DNA of 37,304 nt, taken from the NCBI GenBank assembly GCA_900543845.1, contig UQTD01000010.1, forward strand, positions 1 to 37,304. Reading direction: 5' to 3'. Source of the stretch: an uncultured Collinsella sp. Lineage in GTDB: Bacteria; Actinomycetota; Coriobacteriia; Coriobacteriales; Coriobacteriaceae. The notes beneath the pieces were generated by a model. That model had not been told where the DNA came from. It ran no database searches and saw nothing but the letters and a program-made list of their open reading frames with translations. The position numbers were made by a program, and so were the translations under genes. This document shows, piece by piece, positions 7,199 to 14,958 of the stretch. Within the stretch, counting starts at the first letter, position 1. Each line of letters starts with the position of its first letter.

Positions 7199-8935
7199 CT
7201 ACTCACCTCCCTTCATCTGCGATTCCGCGATAGCGCGGTACACCTCGCAGGTTTCCATGAGCTCGTCGTGCGTGCCTAGGCCCACAATCTCGCCGTCTTT
7301 GAGCACCACGATCTGATCGGCATGCAAAATAGTCGAGATGCGCTGGGCGATGATGAGCACCGCGGCATCGCGCGTCTCGTCCTGCAGCGCATGGCGCAGG
7401 GCGGCATCGGTCTTAAAGTCCAGGGCCGAAAAACTGTCATCGAAGATATATAGATCGGCATGCTTCATGAGCGCACGGGCAATGGCCAGGCGCTGACGCT
7501 GACCGCCAGAGAAGTTCGTACCGCCCTGGGATACCGGTGTATCGAGCCCCTGCGGCTGATCGAGCACAAAGGTGCTCTGGGCAACCTCCAGCGCATGGAG
7601 CATGTCAGCCTCGGTCGCGCCTTCGTTGCCAAAGCGCAGGTTGCTTGCAACGGTGCCCGAGAACAGCCACGCCTTCTGCGGCACATAGGCGATACGCCCG
7701 CGGATGTCGTCTTGCGAAAGGTCGCGCAGGTCGACGCCGTTCAGGCGAATGGCGCCCTTCGTGGCATCGTGGAAGCGAAGCAAGAGCTTGGCCACCGTCG
7801 ACTTGCCCGAACCCGTCGAGCCTACAATCGCCGTGGTCTGGCCACGGCGGCAGGCAAAACTCAGGTTGCACAGGGTGTCCTCGTCGGCATCGTCAAAACG
7901 GAACGACATATGGTCGAACACGGCAACCGCATCGGCACCGTCAACAGGCTCCGCCACGCACGTATCCAGCGTAGCCTTGCCGTCCACAATGCTCGGCTCG
8001 ATTTCGAGCACCTGTTGCGCGCGGTTGAGGCACGCCGCAGCGCGCGGAAGCGTCAGAATCACCATCTGCGCCATCATCACAAAGAACAGGATCAAGATCG
8101 CGTATTCCAACACGGCCGAGATGCTGCCGATTTGCATGGCGTGGACGCCCACGCGGTTGCCACCCACCCACAGCACCGCCACCTCGGCGATATTCATCAA
8201 AAAGAAGCTGGAGCTGTCGAGACCCACAAACAGGTGATTGACCTTGATGGCGTTGGCCGCGTAATCGCTAAACACCTCGTCCAGGCGCTGCTCCTCGTGG
8301 CGCTCCTTGTTAAATGCGCGGATGACGCGCACGCCCACGATGTTCTCGCGCAGCACCACGTTCATGCGGTCGATAAAGCTCTGCAGGCGCATAAAGATCG
8401 GCGCGGCGTTGGCAACGGTAAAGACCGCCGCCACCAGCACGATCGCAACGACTACGCCCAGCAGCGTGCCCATGGCGGGATCGATGAACCAAGCAAAAAT
8501 GATGCCTGCCACGGCCAAGAACGGCACCGGCAGCACCAGCTGAATCGTCTGAAGGACAGCTTGCTGAATCACGTTGATGTCGTTGAGCGAGCGCGTGATC
8601 ATCGAACCCGTGCCAAAGCGTTCAAAGTCGCTAGCGGACAGCTCGAGCGACTTGTCGTACACGGCATTGCGGATATCGCAGGCCACGTTGGCGGCCAGGC
8701 GCGCCGAAAGATAGCAGCCCAGCACCGTGCCGCCGCTGGCCATGCCGGTCGCGATAAGCATGTACAGGCCGTTGCGTAAAATATAGTCGATATCGCCCGT
8801 GGTAATACCGGTGTTGACCATGTTCGCCAGCATCGTGGGAACCAACAGCGTGCCGACGTTATCTATCAGCACCGCAAACAGCGTCACCGCAATCAGACCG
8901 CGGTACGGCCTCATAAACCTCATTAAGAGTCGCAT
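7199..8935 (-). CDS. ABC exporter subunit A (permease-ATPase fusion, degenerate half)
   Basis: A 578-residue half transporter: six membrane segments (about 10-300) and a nucleotide-binding domain with Walker A GSTGSGKST (372-380), canonical signature FSGGQRQR (475-482), but Walker B YIFDDSFSALD with Asp in place of the catalytic Glu (about residue 500) and IIAQRIST with Gln in place of the H-loop His (531). These are the known marks of the non-hydrolysing site in heterodimeric exporters such as TM287/288. The partner encoded next carries the complementary defects. The start at 8935 overlaps the MarR stop by 13 bases and follows GAGGGGG. The genes are therefore one operon: marR, subunit A, subunit B. 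Confidence 0.94.
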   Translation of the reverse strand: MRLLMRFMRPYRGLIAVTLFAVLIDNVGTLLVPTMLANMVNTGITTGDIDYILRNGLYMLIATGMASGGTVLGCYLSARLAANVACDIRNAVYDKSLELSASDFERFGTGSMITRSLNDINVIQQAVLQTIQLVLPVPFLAVAGIIFAWFIDPAMGTLLGVVVAIVLVAAVFTVANAAPIFMRLQSFIDRMNVVLRENIVGVRVIRAFNKERHEEQRLDEVFSDYAANAIKVNHLFVGLDSSSFFLMNIAEVAVLWVGGNRVGVHAMQIGSISAVLEYAILILFFVMMAQMVILTLPRAAACLNRAQQVLEIEPSIVDGKATLDTCVAEPVDGADAVAVFDHMSFRFDDADEDTLCNLSFACRRGQTTAIVGSTGSGKSTVAKLLLRFHDATKGAIRLNGVDLRDLSQDDIRGRIAYVPQKAWLFSGTVASNLRFGNEGATEADMLHALEVAQSTFVLDQPQGLDTPVSQGGTNFSGGQRQRLAIARALMKHADLYIFDDSFSALDFKTDAALRHALQDETRDAAVLIIAQRISTILHADQIVVLKDGEIVGLGTHDELMETCEVYRAIAESQMKGGE

Positions 8936-9435
8936 GTGTCCCCCTCGCCCTTATCGTCAGCCTCGTTCTCGGCGGCCACTTGCCGTTTAAATGCCTCGCA
9001 CTCTTCGTTCAGAACATGGGAGAACTTACCGACCAAGCGCATGATCTCGCGCTGTTCCCACGGCTCGAGTGCCTCGAATGCCTGTTGCTCGGCTTTTTGC
9101 GCCGGCAACGCGTAGCGCTTGGCAAACCGCACGCCTTCTTCGGTCAGTCGCACAACCTTGTTCTTACGACTGCCCTCGGCAAACTCCAACGTCGCAAGCC
9201 CTCGCGCCCTAAGCGTCTTAATCGCCGAATTGATGGTCTGTTTGCTGTAGAACCATTCACTCGTCAGCCGACTCACGGCAACGCTGCCGCCCGCTGCACT
9301 CGTGTCGACGAGCATCCAGTAGGCGCAGTCCGAAAGACCGCAGGTGCGTGCGAACTCCGAATAGATACGGTCAAGCCCGTTGAGCATCCGGTCGAAATCG
9401 ACCGGGCTAACTGCACTATTCATCTCTCCCACCAT
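8923..9435 (-). CDS. MarR family transcriptional regulator
   Basis: A protein of about 170 residues with a winged helix-turn-helix: VAVSRLTSEWFYSKQTINSA, then IKTLRARGLATLEFAEGSRK and VVRLTEEGVRFAKRYALPAQ, the usual MarR wing and linker. Helices at both ends (DFDRMLNGLDRIYSEFAR and EQREIMRLVGKFSHVLNEE) would form the dimer interface. The C-terminal tail is acidic. It heads the ABC exporter operon and most likely autoregulates it through the repeated site in its promoter. The start is uncertain: the ATG at 9435 has no ribosome site, while the ATG at 9423 has GGGAG only two bases away. Confidence 0.9.
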   Translation of the reverse strand: MVGEMNSAVSPVDFDRMLNGLDRIYSEFARTCGLSDCAYWMLVDTSAAGGSVAVSRLTSEWFYSKQTINSAIKTLRARGLATLEFAEGSRKNKVVRLTEEGVRFAKRYALPAQKAEQQAFEALEPWEQREIMRLVGKFSHVLNEECEAFKRQVAAENEADDKGEGDTCDS

Positions 9436-9439
9436 TCGA

Positions 9440-9498
9440 TAGTCCGAGTTTTGACCAATTCATATCTCTACATTAGTCCGAGTTTTGACTATCGTCAA
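9440..9498 (-). promoter_or_regulatory. marR operon promoter with direct-repeat operator
   Basis: The 16-mer TAGTCCGAGTTTTGAC occurs twice, at 9440-9455 and 9474-9489, in the same orientation and 34 bp apart. On the minus strand TTGACG (9493-9498) and TAATGT (9470-9475) form a promoter with a 17-bp spacer. One repeat fills the spacer and the other lies just after the expected start. This fits autorepression by the MarR protein. Confidence 0.6.
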
Positions 9499-9540
9499 CA
9501 AGTTCGTTGTTTATGGTCGGCTCTTCATAAGCATATCGGC

Positions 9541-9577
9541 AAAAAAGACCGCCGGCGCGGGGGGCGGCGCCGGCGGT
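9541..9577 (-). terminator. Terminator after the 96-residue gene
   Basis: ACCGCCGGCGC (9548-9558) pairs with GCGCCGGCGGT (9567-9577). Read on the minus strand the stem is followed by a run of T (AAAAAA at 9541-9546). Confidence 0.88.
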
Positions 9578-9603
9578 TGCGAGAGAATATCGAGTGTTGG
9601 CTG

Positions 9604-9894
9604 TTAAGCAGCGACGGCCTCGTAGACCGTGGCGCCCGAGAAGCTGTCGTGCAGGCTCTTGCCGCAGATCCACGGCAGTTCGACGACCTCGCAGACCGTG
9701 TTGACCAGCTCGGAGCAGTCAGTAAAGTGGCCCTTATCGTTGAGGGCCTCGCAATCCTGAACACGCCAATAGCCATCGGTGTGCGTGATGTAGTACTCGT
9801 GATCGTTAATCGACACAAAAGCGCGCGTCTTGGAACGCAGCAGCTTCAGAAATCCTTCGAAGTCGGTCTCGACGACATCTCCAGCCTGGAACAT
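9604..9894 (-). CDS. Uncharacterised 96-residue protein
   Basis: I do not recognise this family. The gene is real by its signals: AGGAGG seven bases before the ATG, normal coding composition, and its own terminator. The protein begins MFQAGDVVETDFEGFLKLL and continues with RAFVSINDHEYYITHTDGYW, predicted mostly beta and compact. It contains four cysteines (in VQDCEAL, FTDCSEL, NTVCEVV and PWICGKS). There is no signal peptide or membrane segment, so it should be cytoplasmic. It lies between the marR operon and a divergent nitroreductase and is probably monocistronic. The 289 bp before the nitroreductase start contain several GATAAA/TTTATC motifs (near 9930, 9960, 10020 and 10048) that may be regulatory. 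Confidence 0.8.
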   Translation of the reverse strand: MFQAGDVVETDFEGFLKLLRSKTRAFVSINDHEYYITHTDGYWRVQDCEALNDKGHFTDCSELVNTVCEVVELPWICGKSLHDSFSGATVYEAVAA

Positions 9895-10183
9895 GATTTA
9901 CCTCCTGGCCCGGCGCCACCATGGCGCGTTGATAAACGTTGGTGCTCCTTTAGTAAAACCTTTATCAGAGCTTATGCGCACATCATTTAGGCAAGTGGTA
10001 AAAACCGCAGGGTAGACGGGATAAAACGTTTAACCATCCCACCGGTTTATCACATTCTGGCTGAAGTTTTATGCAAACCAACTTTTCCACTTGGTAGCTT
10101 GCATTGTTTGGGGCCGGCTGCGCGATTACGGTTTTGGTTCGGCGGGTAAGAACGAGGCAACGAAACCAACGTCAGGAGGACCC

Positions 10184-10705
10184 ATGGAGACCATCGAAGC
10201 GCTCATCCACCGCCGCAGCTGCCGCAAATACAGCGATCGCCCTGTCGAGGCCGAGAAGCTCGCACGCATTATCGAAGCCGGCCAGTACGCGCCGAGCGGC
10301 ATGGGACGCCAGCCGGTCACATTCGTCGCCGTCACCGACCCCGCAACCGTCGAGCGTCTCTCGCAACTCAACGCACAAGTTATGGGCAGCGAGGGAGATC
10401 CCTTCTACGGCGCCAAGACCGTTGTGGTGGTGCTCGTCGACCGCAGCGTGCCCACGCACCTGGAAGACGGCTCGCTCGCCATGGGCAACCTGCTCAACGC
10501 AGCCTATGCGCTGGGCGTCGATTCGTGTTGGATCCACCGCGCGCACGAGGTCTTTGACTCACCCGAGGGACTGGAACTGCTGACCAAGTGGGGTCTGCCC
10601 GCCGACGGAAGCCTGCGCGGTGTAGGCAATTGCATTCTGGGCTACGCCAAGGACACGCTACCCGAGCCCAAACCCCGCCGCGACAACGTAGTGTACGTCG
10701 GGTAG
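10184..10705 (+). CDS. Nitroreductase family protein
   Basis: A 173-residue FMN-dependent oxidoreductase of the nitroreductase superfamily. The N-terminus METIEALIHRRSCRKYSDRP holds the conserved R-R-S-x-R-x-Y/F FMN phosphate contact. IIEAGQYAPSGMGRQPVTFV follows, and the C-terminal half has AMGNLLNAAYALGVDSCWIH and GVGNCILGYA. The length matches the short single-domain type that works as a dimer with FMN at the interface. AGGAGG before 10184 fixes the start; an in-frame extension upstream has no such site. The electron acceptor cannot be told from sequence. It is divergent from the unknown 96-residue protein and followed directly by a palindromic repeat. Confidence 0.93.
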   Translation: METIEALIHRRSCRKYSDRPVEAEKLARIIEAGQYAPSGMGRQPVTFVAVTDPATVERLSQLNAQVMGSEGDPFYGAKTVVVVLVDRSVPTHLEDGSLAMGNLLNAAYALGVDSCWIHRAHEVFDSPEGLELLTKWGLPADGSLRGVGNCILGYAKDTLPEPKPRRDNVVYVG

Positions 10706-10725
10706 CCAAGGAGTGTCCCAAACTA

Positions 10726-10756
10726 CCGGCAGAAAAGGACTGTCCCTTTCTGCCGG
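10726..10756. repeat. GGGACAG-type palindrome after the nitroreductase gene
   Basis: CCGGCAGAAA (10726-10735) pairs with TTTCTGCCGG (10747-10756), and GGAC/GTCC pairs inside. The centre carries GGGACAG read on the minus strand, the same core word as in the other intergenic palindromes. It could also end transcription from both convergent neighbours, but it has no strong T run. Confidence 0.6.
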
Positions 10757-10774
10757 CACATATTTCTCCGCAAC

Positions 10775-11350
10775 TTATATAGACGTCGAGGTTCCCGCGC
10801 CCTCGTTCGTTTGAGTCGTTTCGGCGCCGTCACCCTGTTCGTCCTCGCCCTTTTGGGCATCGGCGATCGTTGCGGCAGCGGCAACGATACCGCGCTGAGG
10901 CGCCACGCCCGTCTGGGTCTGAGCGCCCTCGACAAGCTCCGTGCCGGCATGCGCGAGCTCAGCAGGCTTGAACATCGCACTCAGGTCGACGCCGCCGCCA
11001 GCGTAGCCGAGTGCGGCAAGTGCGATGACAACCACCGCAACAACAACTGCAATCGGCACGTAACGATGCCAGCCTGCAGGATTGAGGCCACTGCGGCGAG
11101 CCGCACCGCGGCTGATATAGCCCAGCGTTCCGTCGTGTTTGAGCTTAGAGCCCACCACGCGCTTGCGTCCCCACAGCGTCGACTCGGCCTGCATAGCCAA
11201 GCGAGCGCTTGCCGAAGGATAGCCGTATTTGGTGCGTTTGAACGAACCGTCGAACCCCGACGCGTGCTTGCCCCACGTCCGGGATGTCGTGCGGCGGTTA
11301 ACTGGAGCCGCGCTCCGTCTATTCCGGTTTGGTTTTGAAGTCTCCGCCAT
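10775..11350 (-). CDS. Hypothetical single-pass membrane protein
   Basis: Not a family I recognise. The predicted 191-residue protein has a basic, Arg/Lys/Ser-rich cytoplasmic N-terminus of about 95 residues, one membrane helix (about 97-117, YVPIAVVVAVVVIALAALGY) and an Ala/Thr/Glu-rich, low-complexity outer tail ending in GAGTSTSI. The positive-inside rule puts the C-terminus outside. The start at 11350 (MAETSKPNRN) is a choice between in-frame ATGs; only a weak GGGGGC precedes it. It lies 84 bp downstream of the Fis-type regulator on the same strand and may be cotranscribed with it. Confidence 0.65.
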   Translation of the reverse strand: MAETSKPNRNRRSAAPVNRRTTSRTWGKHASGFDGSFKRTKYGYPSASARLAMQAESTLWGRKRVVGSKLKHDGTLGYISRGAARRSGLNPAGWHRYVPIAVVVAVVVIALAALGYAGGGVDLSAMFKPAELAHAGTELVEGAQTQTGVAPQRGIVAAAATIADAQKGEDEQGDGAETTQTNEGAGTSTSI

Positions 11351-11434
11351 ACGCCCCCGCACGCCGTAACACAATCGAAACATTACTGCTTTGGACTGTA
11401 GCACACGCGCCGCACGCGGTCACGGGCACCTCGC

Positions 11435-12652
11435 TCAGCGGTCGTCGTCCTTCAACAAGCGCCACAGGGTCGTGCGGCTTATTCCCAGCACTTCGGCAGC
11501 GCGGGTCCGGTTGCCCTGAAGGTAGCCTACGACCAGCCGCGCGATATCGCGTTCGGTATCGGCCAGTGGACGCAGGATATACAGGTCGCTGTCGAGCGTC
11601 GGAGCGCCAAAGGTCGCGGTTTTGATAACGTCCTCCTGGGCGAGCACCTCCTCCGCCACCGCGCGCTCCGCCACACCCGACCCTACTAATATATAGAGTC
11701 GTTCCGAGACCTCGCGAAGCTGCAGATAGTTGCGTGGCCAGCGATAGCCGTTGAGCGTCGAGGCAGCCTCCTCGGACATACCCGGAGCGGCAGTTCCAAA
11801 GACATCTGACAGATATGACAAATACTGCGCAACCTTTTTCGATGCGCCACCCTGCTCGGCAATCGCAGGCGCCACACTTACTGCGCACGCCAAGCGCTCG
11901 GTTACAAAAGCGGCCTGATCGCTTTCGCCACCGCCCGGCATATCGTTTGCCGTCAGAACCACATGGCAACGCGCGGCCAGCGCCGTGTCGGTCATCGTAG
12001 AGACAAGCTCGCGCAGACGCTGCGGCGAAAGTGCATGCCAGCCGCCAATACAAAGGGTCAGCCTTGCCTGGAACAGCGGCGATTCCGAGCTTTTGAGCAG
12101 ATGGCGCCAGCCGCGATCCGTGAGCTCGTCAAGTGCCACGGACACAAAGGGTTCGTCAGCATAAGGCCCATCCAGATAGAGGCGTTTTGCAATCTCTGCC
12201 TGGCCAGCACCCAGCTCGCCCTCCAACATGAGGGGCACGCCGCGGGCATAGCTTTCGCAGACGGGGCCAGCGACCGCAGTGGCGCCCTCGACAATGCCGT
12301 ACGCGCTTGCCTCGTAGCGCGCCTCGACCTCATCTGCGTTAAGCCACTCAATACCCGCGTGCGCCGCCGCACCGTGCACCTCGCGGACCACGACCACCCA
12401 AAGCGCGCCGTATTCCTTGGCGACCGGACGCACCGTGAGGCTCAAGCGCCCTCCCGCATGCCCCATCACCAGGCGCGTGCCGTTGCCCACACGCCCCAGG
12501 CGCTCGGCGACAAATGCCGCGACATCTTGCTCGAGCGCGACATCATCCATGGTCGAAATCGCCACGCGTCCATGCCCATCGATTGCCAACGCCGAGGCCC
12601 CGGCAGCAGCCAAGGCCTCGATCAAGATTTGTAGCTTGGCGTCACTGTTCAT
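11435..12652 (-). CDS. Fis-type regulator with a degenerate AAA+ domain
   Basis: A 405-residue protein laid out like a sigma-54 enhancer-binding regulator. An N-terminal sensor-like half (to about residue 125) is followed by an AAA+-like middle and a C-terminal Fis-type helix-turn-helix (QGNRTRAAEVLGISRTTLWR, the last 30 or so residues). The Walker A region reads LEGELGAGQAEIAKRLY, lacking the lysine of GxxGxGK. No GAFTGA loop and no clear Walker B are visible, but the later WPRNYLQLREVSERLYIL matches the WPGNVRQL segment of the family. It therefore resembles the family in fold but probably does not hydrolyse ATP or drive sigma-54. It is likely a repressor or activator of unknown target. The start at 12652 follows GAGGACGGGA, a weak ribosome site; a GTG at 12676 is the alternative. 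Confidence 0.75.
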   Translation of the reverse strand: MNSDAKLQILIEALAAAGASALAIDGHGRVAISTMDDVALEQDVAAFVAERLGRVGNGTRLVMGHAGGRLSLTVRPVAKEYGALWVVVVREVHGAAAHAGIEWLNADEVEARYEASAYGIVEGATAVAGPVCESYARGVPLMLEGELGAGQAEIAKRLYLDGPYADEPFVSVALDELTDRGWRHLLKSSESPLFQARLTLCIGGWHALSPQRLRELVSTMTDTALAARCHVVLTANDMPGGGESDQAAFVTERLACAVSVAPAIAEQGGASKKVAQYLSYLSDVFGTAAPGMSEEAASTLNGYRWPRNYLQLREVSERLYILVGSGVAERAVAEEVLAQEDVIKTATFGAPTLDSDLYILRPLADTERDIARLVVGYLQGNRTRAAEVLGISRTTLWRLLKDDDR

Positions 12653-12800
12653 ATTGCGTCCCGTCCTCGGCGCCACGCCGCCACCGACGGCCGCGCGGGC
12701 GAGTGTTTCAAAATTGAACGATATTGCTCACCAAACACTATAGGGCAGAAGCCGCCGTCCTGCGAGTATATGAGTTGCCCCGCATCGCCATCCTGGCGGG

Positions 12801-12865
12801 GCGATAAGAGCTCTTCGGGACCTATAAACCTGCGGACAAGCCATACCCGCAAGAGCTCCTATCGC
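12801..12865. repeat. Imperfect inverted repeat upstream of the Fis-type regulator
   Basis: GCGATAAGAGCTCTTCGGG (12801-12819) is nearly complementary to CCCGCAAGAGCTCCTATCGC (12846-12865), with one mismatch and one extra base. A 26-nt centre separates them. Just before it GCCCCGC and GGCGGGGC (12777-12802) form a second small stem. It lies in the 265-bp gap between the YeiH and regulator genes and could be a terminator, an operator or another repeat of the intergenic set. Confidence 0.5.
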
Positions 12866-12917
12866 TCCACCGCGGACATGCGCTCGCCAGCACGCAGCAC
12901 GCAAATAAGCTACTTCT

Positions 12918-13952
12918 CTACCAGATTCCCAGCACGTGCTGCATTCCCAAACTCATGCACGCAATGCCAATCCAGCAGCAAAAGCCCAGGGCGATGGGCT
13001 TGCCGCCCTTTTTGACCAGCTCGACGATATCGGTATTAAAACCAATAGCCGCCATGGCCATCACGATAAAGAACTTCGACAGCTCCTTGATGGGCGCCGT
13101 AATGGATGCAGGAAGCTGAAGCACCGTGGTGATTACGCTCGCCAGCACAAAGAACAGCACGAACATGGGAAACGCGCGTTTAAGCGAGAACGTGCTTTTG
13201 GCGTCGCCGCCGGCCTTGCGCGCCAGATGCATCTGCCAGCATGCGAGAACCAACGTAATGGGAATAATGGCCAGCGTCCTGGTGAGCTTGACCACCGTGG
13301 CGCTTTCGAGCACATTGGCGCCGGGATGCATACTGTCCCAGGCGCTCGCCGCAGCCGTTACCGACGAGGTGTCGTTGATGGCGGTGCCGGCAAACAGGCC
13401 AAAGCCCTCGTTGGTCAGCCCGAGCATGCCGCCGAGCGTCGGAAACACGAGCGCCGCGATAACGTTAAACAGGAAGATGACCGAAATAGCCTGGGCAATC
13501 TCGCGATCGTCGGCGTCGATGACGGGTGCGGTCGCGGCGATGGCAGAACCGCCGCAGATCGACGAACCCACACCCACAAGCGTCGCGATCTTGCCCGGCA
13601 CGTTCATAACGCGGCAGAGCACGAAGGCGATGACAAGCGAGGTCGAGATCGTCGCCACGATAATCGGCAGCGACTGAGCGCCTTTGGACAGAATCTGCGA
13701 GAGGTTCATGCCAAAGCCAAGCAAGATTACCGCGTACTGCAAGACTTTTTTAGACGTATAGGAGACACCGGCGGCGAGCTGTTCGCGACGATTCTTGGGA
13801 AAGACGAGTGCCAGGACCATGCCAAAGAGGATGGCAAACACCGGACCGCCGACCACCTCAATCTGTTTGCCGAGTAACGTCGCGGGGATGGCGATGACCA
13901 GGCAGAACAAGACGCCCTTCCAGCGTTCGCGTACGATATTCGCCAGTTGCAT
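12918..13952 (-). CDS. YeiH family putative sulfate exporter
   Basis: A 344-residue polytopic membrane protein of the YeiH/UPF0324 family, with about ten hydrophobic segments. Family stretches are FAILFGMVLALVFPKNRREQ, KKVLQYAVILLGFGMNLSQI, GVGSSICGGSAIAATAPVI (about residues 127-145) and FGLFAGTAINDTSSVTAAAS. The family is annotated as putative sulfate exporters because of context in other bacteria; transport has not been shown here. AAGGAAT seven bases upstream supports the start. It is divergent from a GntR/FCD regulator 163 bp away, which probably controls it, as YeiE (a LysR protein) does for yeiH in enterobacteria. Confidence 0.92.
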   Translation of the reverse strand: MQLANIVRERWKGVLFCLVIAIPATLLGKQIEVVGGPVFAILFGMVLALVFPKNRREQLAAGVSYTSKKVLQYAVILLGFGMNLSQILSKGAQSLPIIVATISTSLVIAFVLCRVMNVPGKIATLVGVGSSICGGSAIAATAPVIDADDREIAQAISVIFLFNVIAALVFPTLGGMLGLTNEGFGLFAGTAINDTSSVTAAASAWDSMHPGANVLESATVVKLTRTLAIIPITLVLACWQMHLARKAGGDAKSTFSLKRAFPMFVLFFVLASVITTVLQLPASITAPIKELSKFFIVMAMAAIGFNTDIVELVKKGGKPIALGFCCWIGIACMSLGMQHVLGIW

Positions 13953-14115
13953 ATGGGATTCCTTCTTTCTATTTCACGTTTGCGACGGCCTATGATACGG
14001 CAACATTGAGCACAGCCCTGCGCAAATACAGACTAAGATGCCGCAATAGTTCTTGGGCAACAGCCGAATTACCCACCACGGAGAGCTGATTCGCGGCATA
14101 ATTAACAGCTGATAT

Positions 14116-14847
14116 ATGAGTGTGATAGAACGGTTGCGAGGCACTATGGAAGAATCGATGCACGTCGGCGAGCAGGAAACGAGCCTACAGGATCAGTCCT
14201 ACCACACCATTCGACGCAAAATCGTCTACCTGGACTACAAGCCGGGCGAAAAGCTGGGCGTCAAGCAGCTTTGCGACGACCTGGATATGGGGCGCACCCC
14301 TGTGCGCGAGGCGCTGGTGCGTCTGGCGCAAGAGGGCCTGGTGCGCACCGTGCCCCAAAGCGGCACCTATGTCTCGCCCATCAACCTCACTCTTGCCGAG
14401 AGCGCCTGCTACATTCGCGAGCACCTGGAAAAGCAGGTGATCGTGGAGTGCTGCGCCCGTGCCACCTCGGCAGGCATCGAGCAGCTCGACCGAGCCATCG
14501 CGCTGCAGGAAAAGACCATGGCCGAAGAGGATCGCATCGGCTTCTTTTTAAGCGACAACCTCATGCACCGCATGATCTTTAGCATCGCGTGCCGCAGCAC
14601 CGTGTGGTCGTGGCTCGAAGAGACCAATGCCGACCTGGAGCGCTTCCGCTGGCTGCGCGCCGCCACGCAGGTTCTCGATAATCAGGACATCGTGAACGAG
14701 CACAAGCAGATTCGCCGCGCCATCGCCGGCCGCGACCCCATCGAGGCGAGCTTTTTGGTCAGCAAGCACCTGCATATGATGTTCCGCAACCAAACCGAGG
14801 TCCTGGACCAGTTCCCCGAATACTTCGAGACCAGCAAGCTCCGCTAA
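14116..14847 (+). CDS. GntR family (FCD-domain) transcriptional regulator
   Basis: A regulator of about 243 residues. The winged helix-turn-helix is YHTIRRKIVYLDYKPGEKLG, then KQLCDDLDMGRTPVREALVR and LAQEGLVRTVPQSGTYVSPI. The C-terminal all-helical FCD ligand domain contains DNLMHRMIF, NEHKQIRRAI and SKHLHMMF, whose Asp and three His match the metal-site residues of this subfamily, so a carboxylate ligand bound through a metal is likely. The start is uncertain: the ATG at 14116 has only a distant GGAGAG, while the ATG at 14146 has GAGG four bases upstream. It is divergent from the YeiH-type exporter, the obvious target. Its stop codon is the first base pairs of a repeat of the A family. Confidence 0.9.
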   Translation: MSVIERLRGTMEESMHVGEQETSLQDQSYHTIRRKIVYLDYKPGEKLGVKQLCDDLDMGRTPVREALVRLAQEGLVRTVPQSGTYVSPINLTLAESACYIREHLEKQVIVECCARATSAGIEQLDRAIALQEKTMAEEDRIGFFLSDNLMHRMIFSIACRSTVWSWLEETNADLERFRWLRAATQVLDNQDIVNEHKQIRRAIAGRDPIEASFLVSKHLHMMFRNQTEVLDQFPEYFETSKLR

Positions 14848-14898
14848 CCTGCCAAAAAGGGACAGGTTTATTTTGGCAGGTTTTATCTGGGCAAATGC
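14846..14898 (+). repeat. Intergenic palindrome family A, copy 1
   Basis: The hairpin CCTGCCAAAA (14848-14857) with TTTTGGCAGG (14871-14880) encloses GGGACAGG, then the tail TTTTATCTGGGCAAATGC follows. The same hairpin plus tail occurs at 20460-20512 and, inverted, at 17236-17291. It overlaps the GntR stop codon and may terminate that gene, but the conserved tail beyond the T run is more than a terminator needs. Confidence 0.75.
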
Positions 14899-14901
14899 AA
14901 C

Positions 14902-14935
14902 AAGGCCCGGCTCCGCTGCAACGGAGCCGGGCCTT
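14902..14935 (-). terminator. Terminator after glmS
   Basis: A perfect 14-bp stem, AAGGCCCGGCTCCG (14902-14915) with CGGAGCCGGGCCTT (14922-14935), lies 24 bp past the glmS stop. Read on the minus strand it is followed by GTTGCATTTG, a modest T tail. Confidence 0.82.
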
Positions 14936-14958
14936 GGTCGATAGAACGGCGGAACCAA

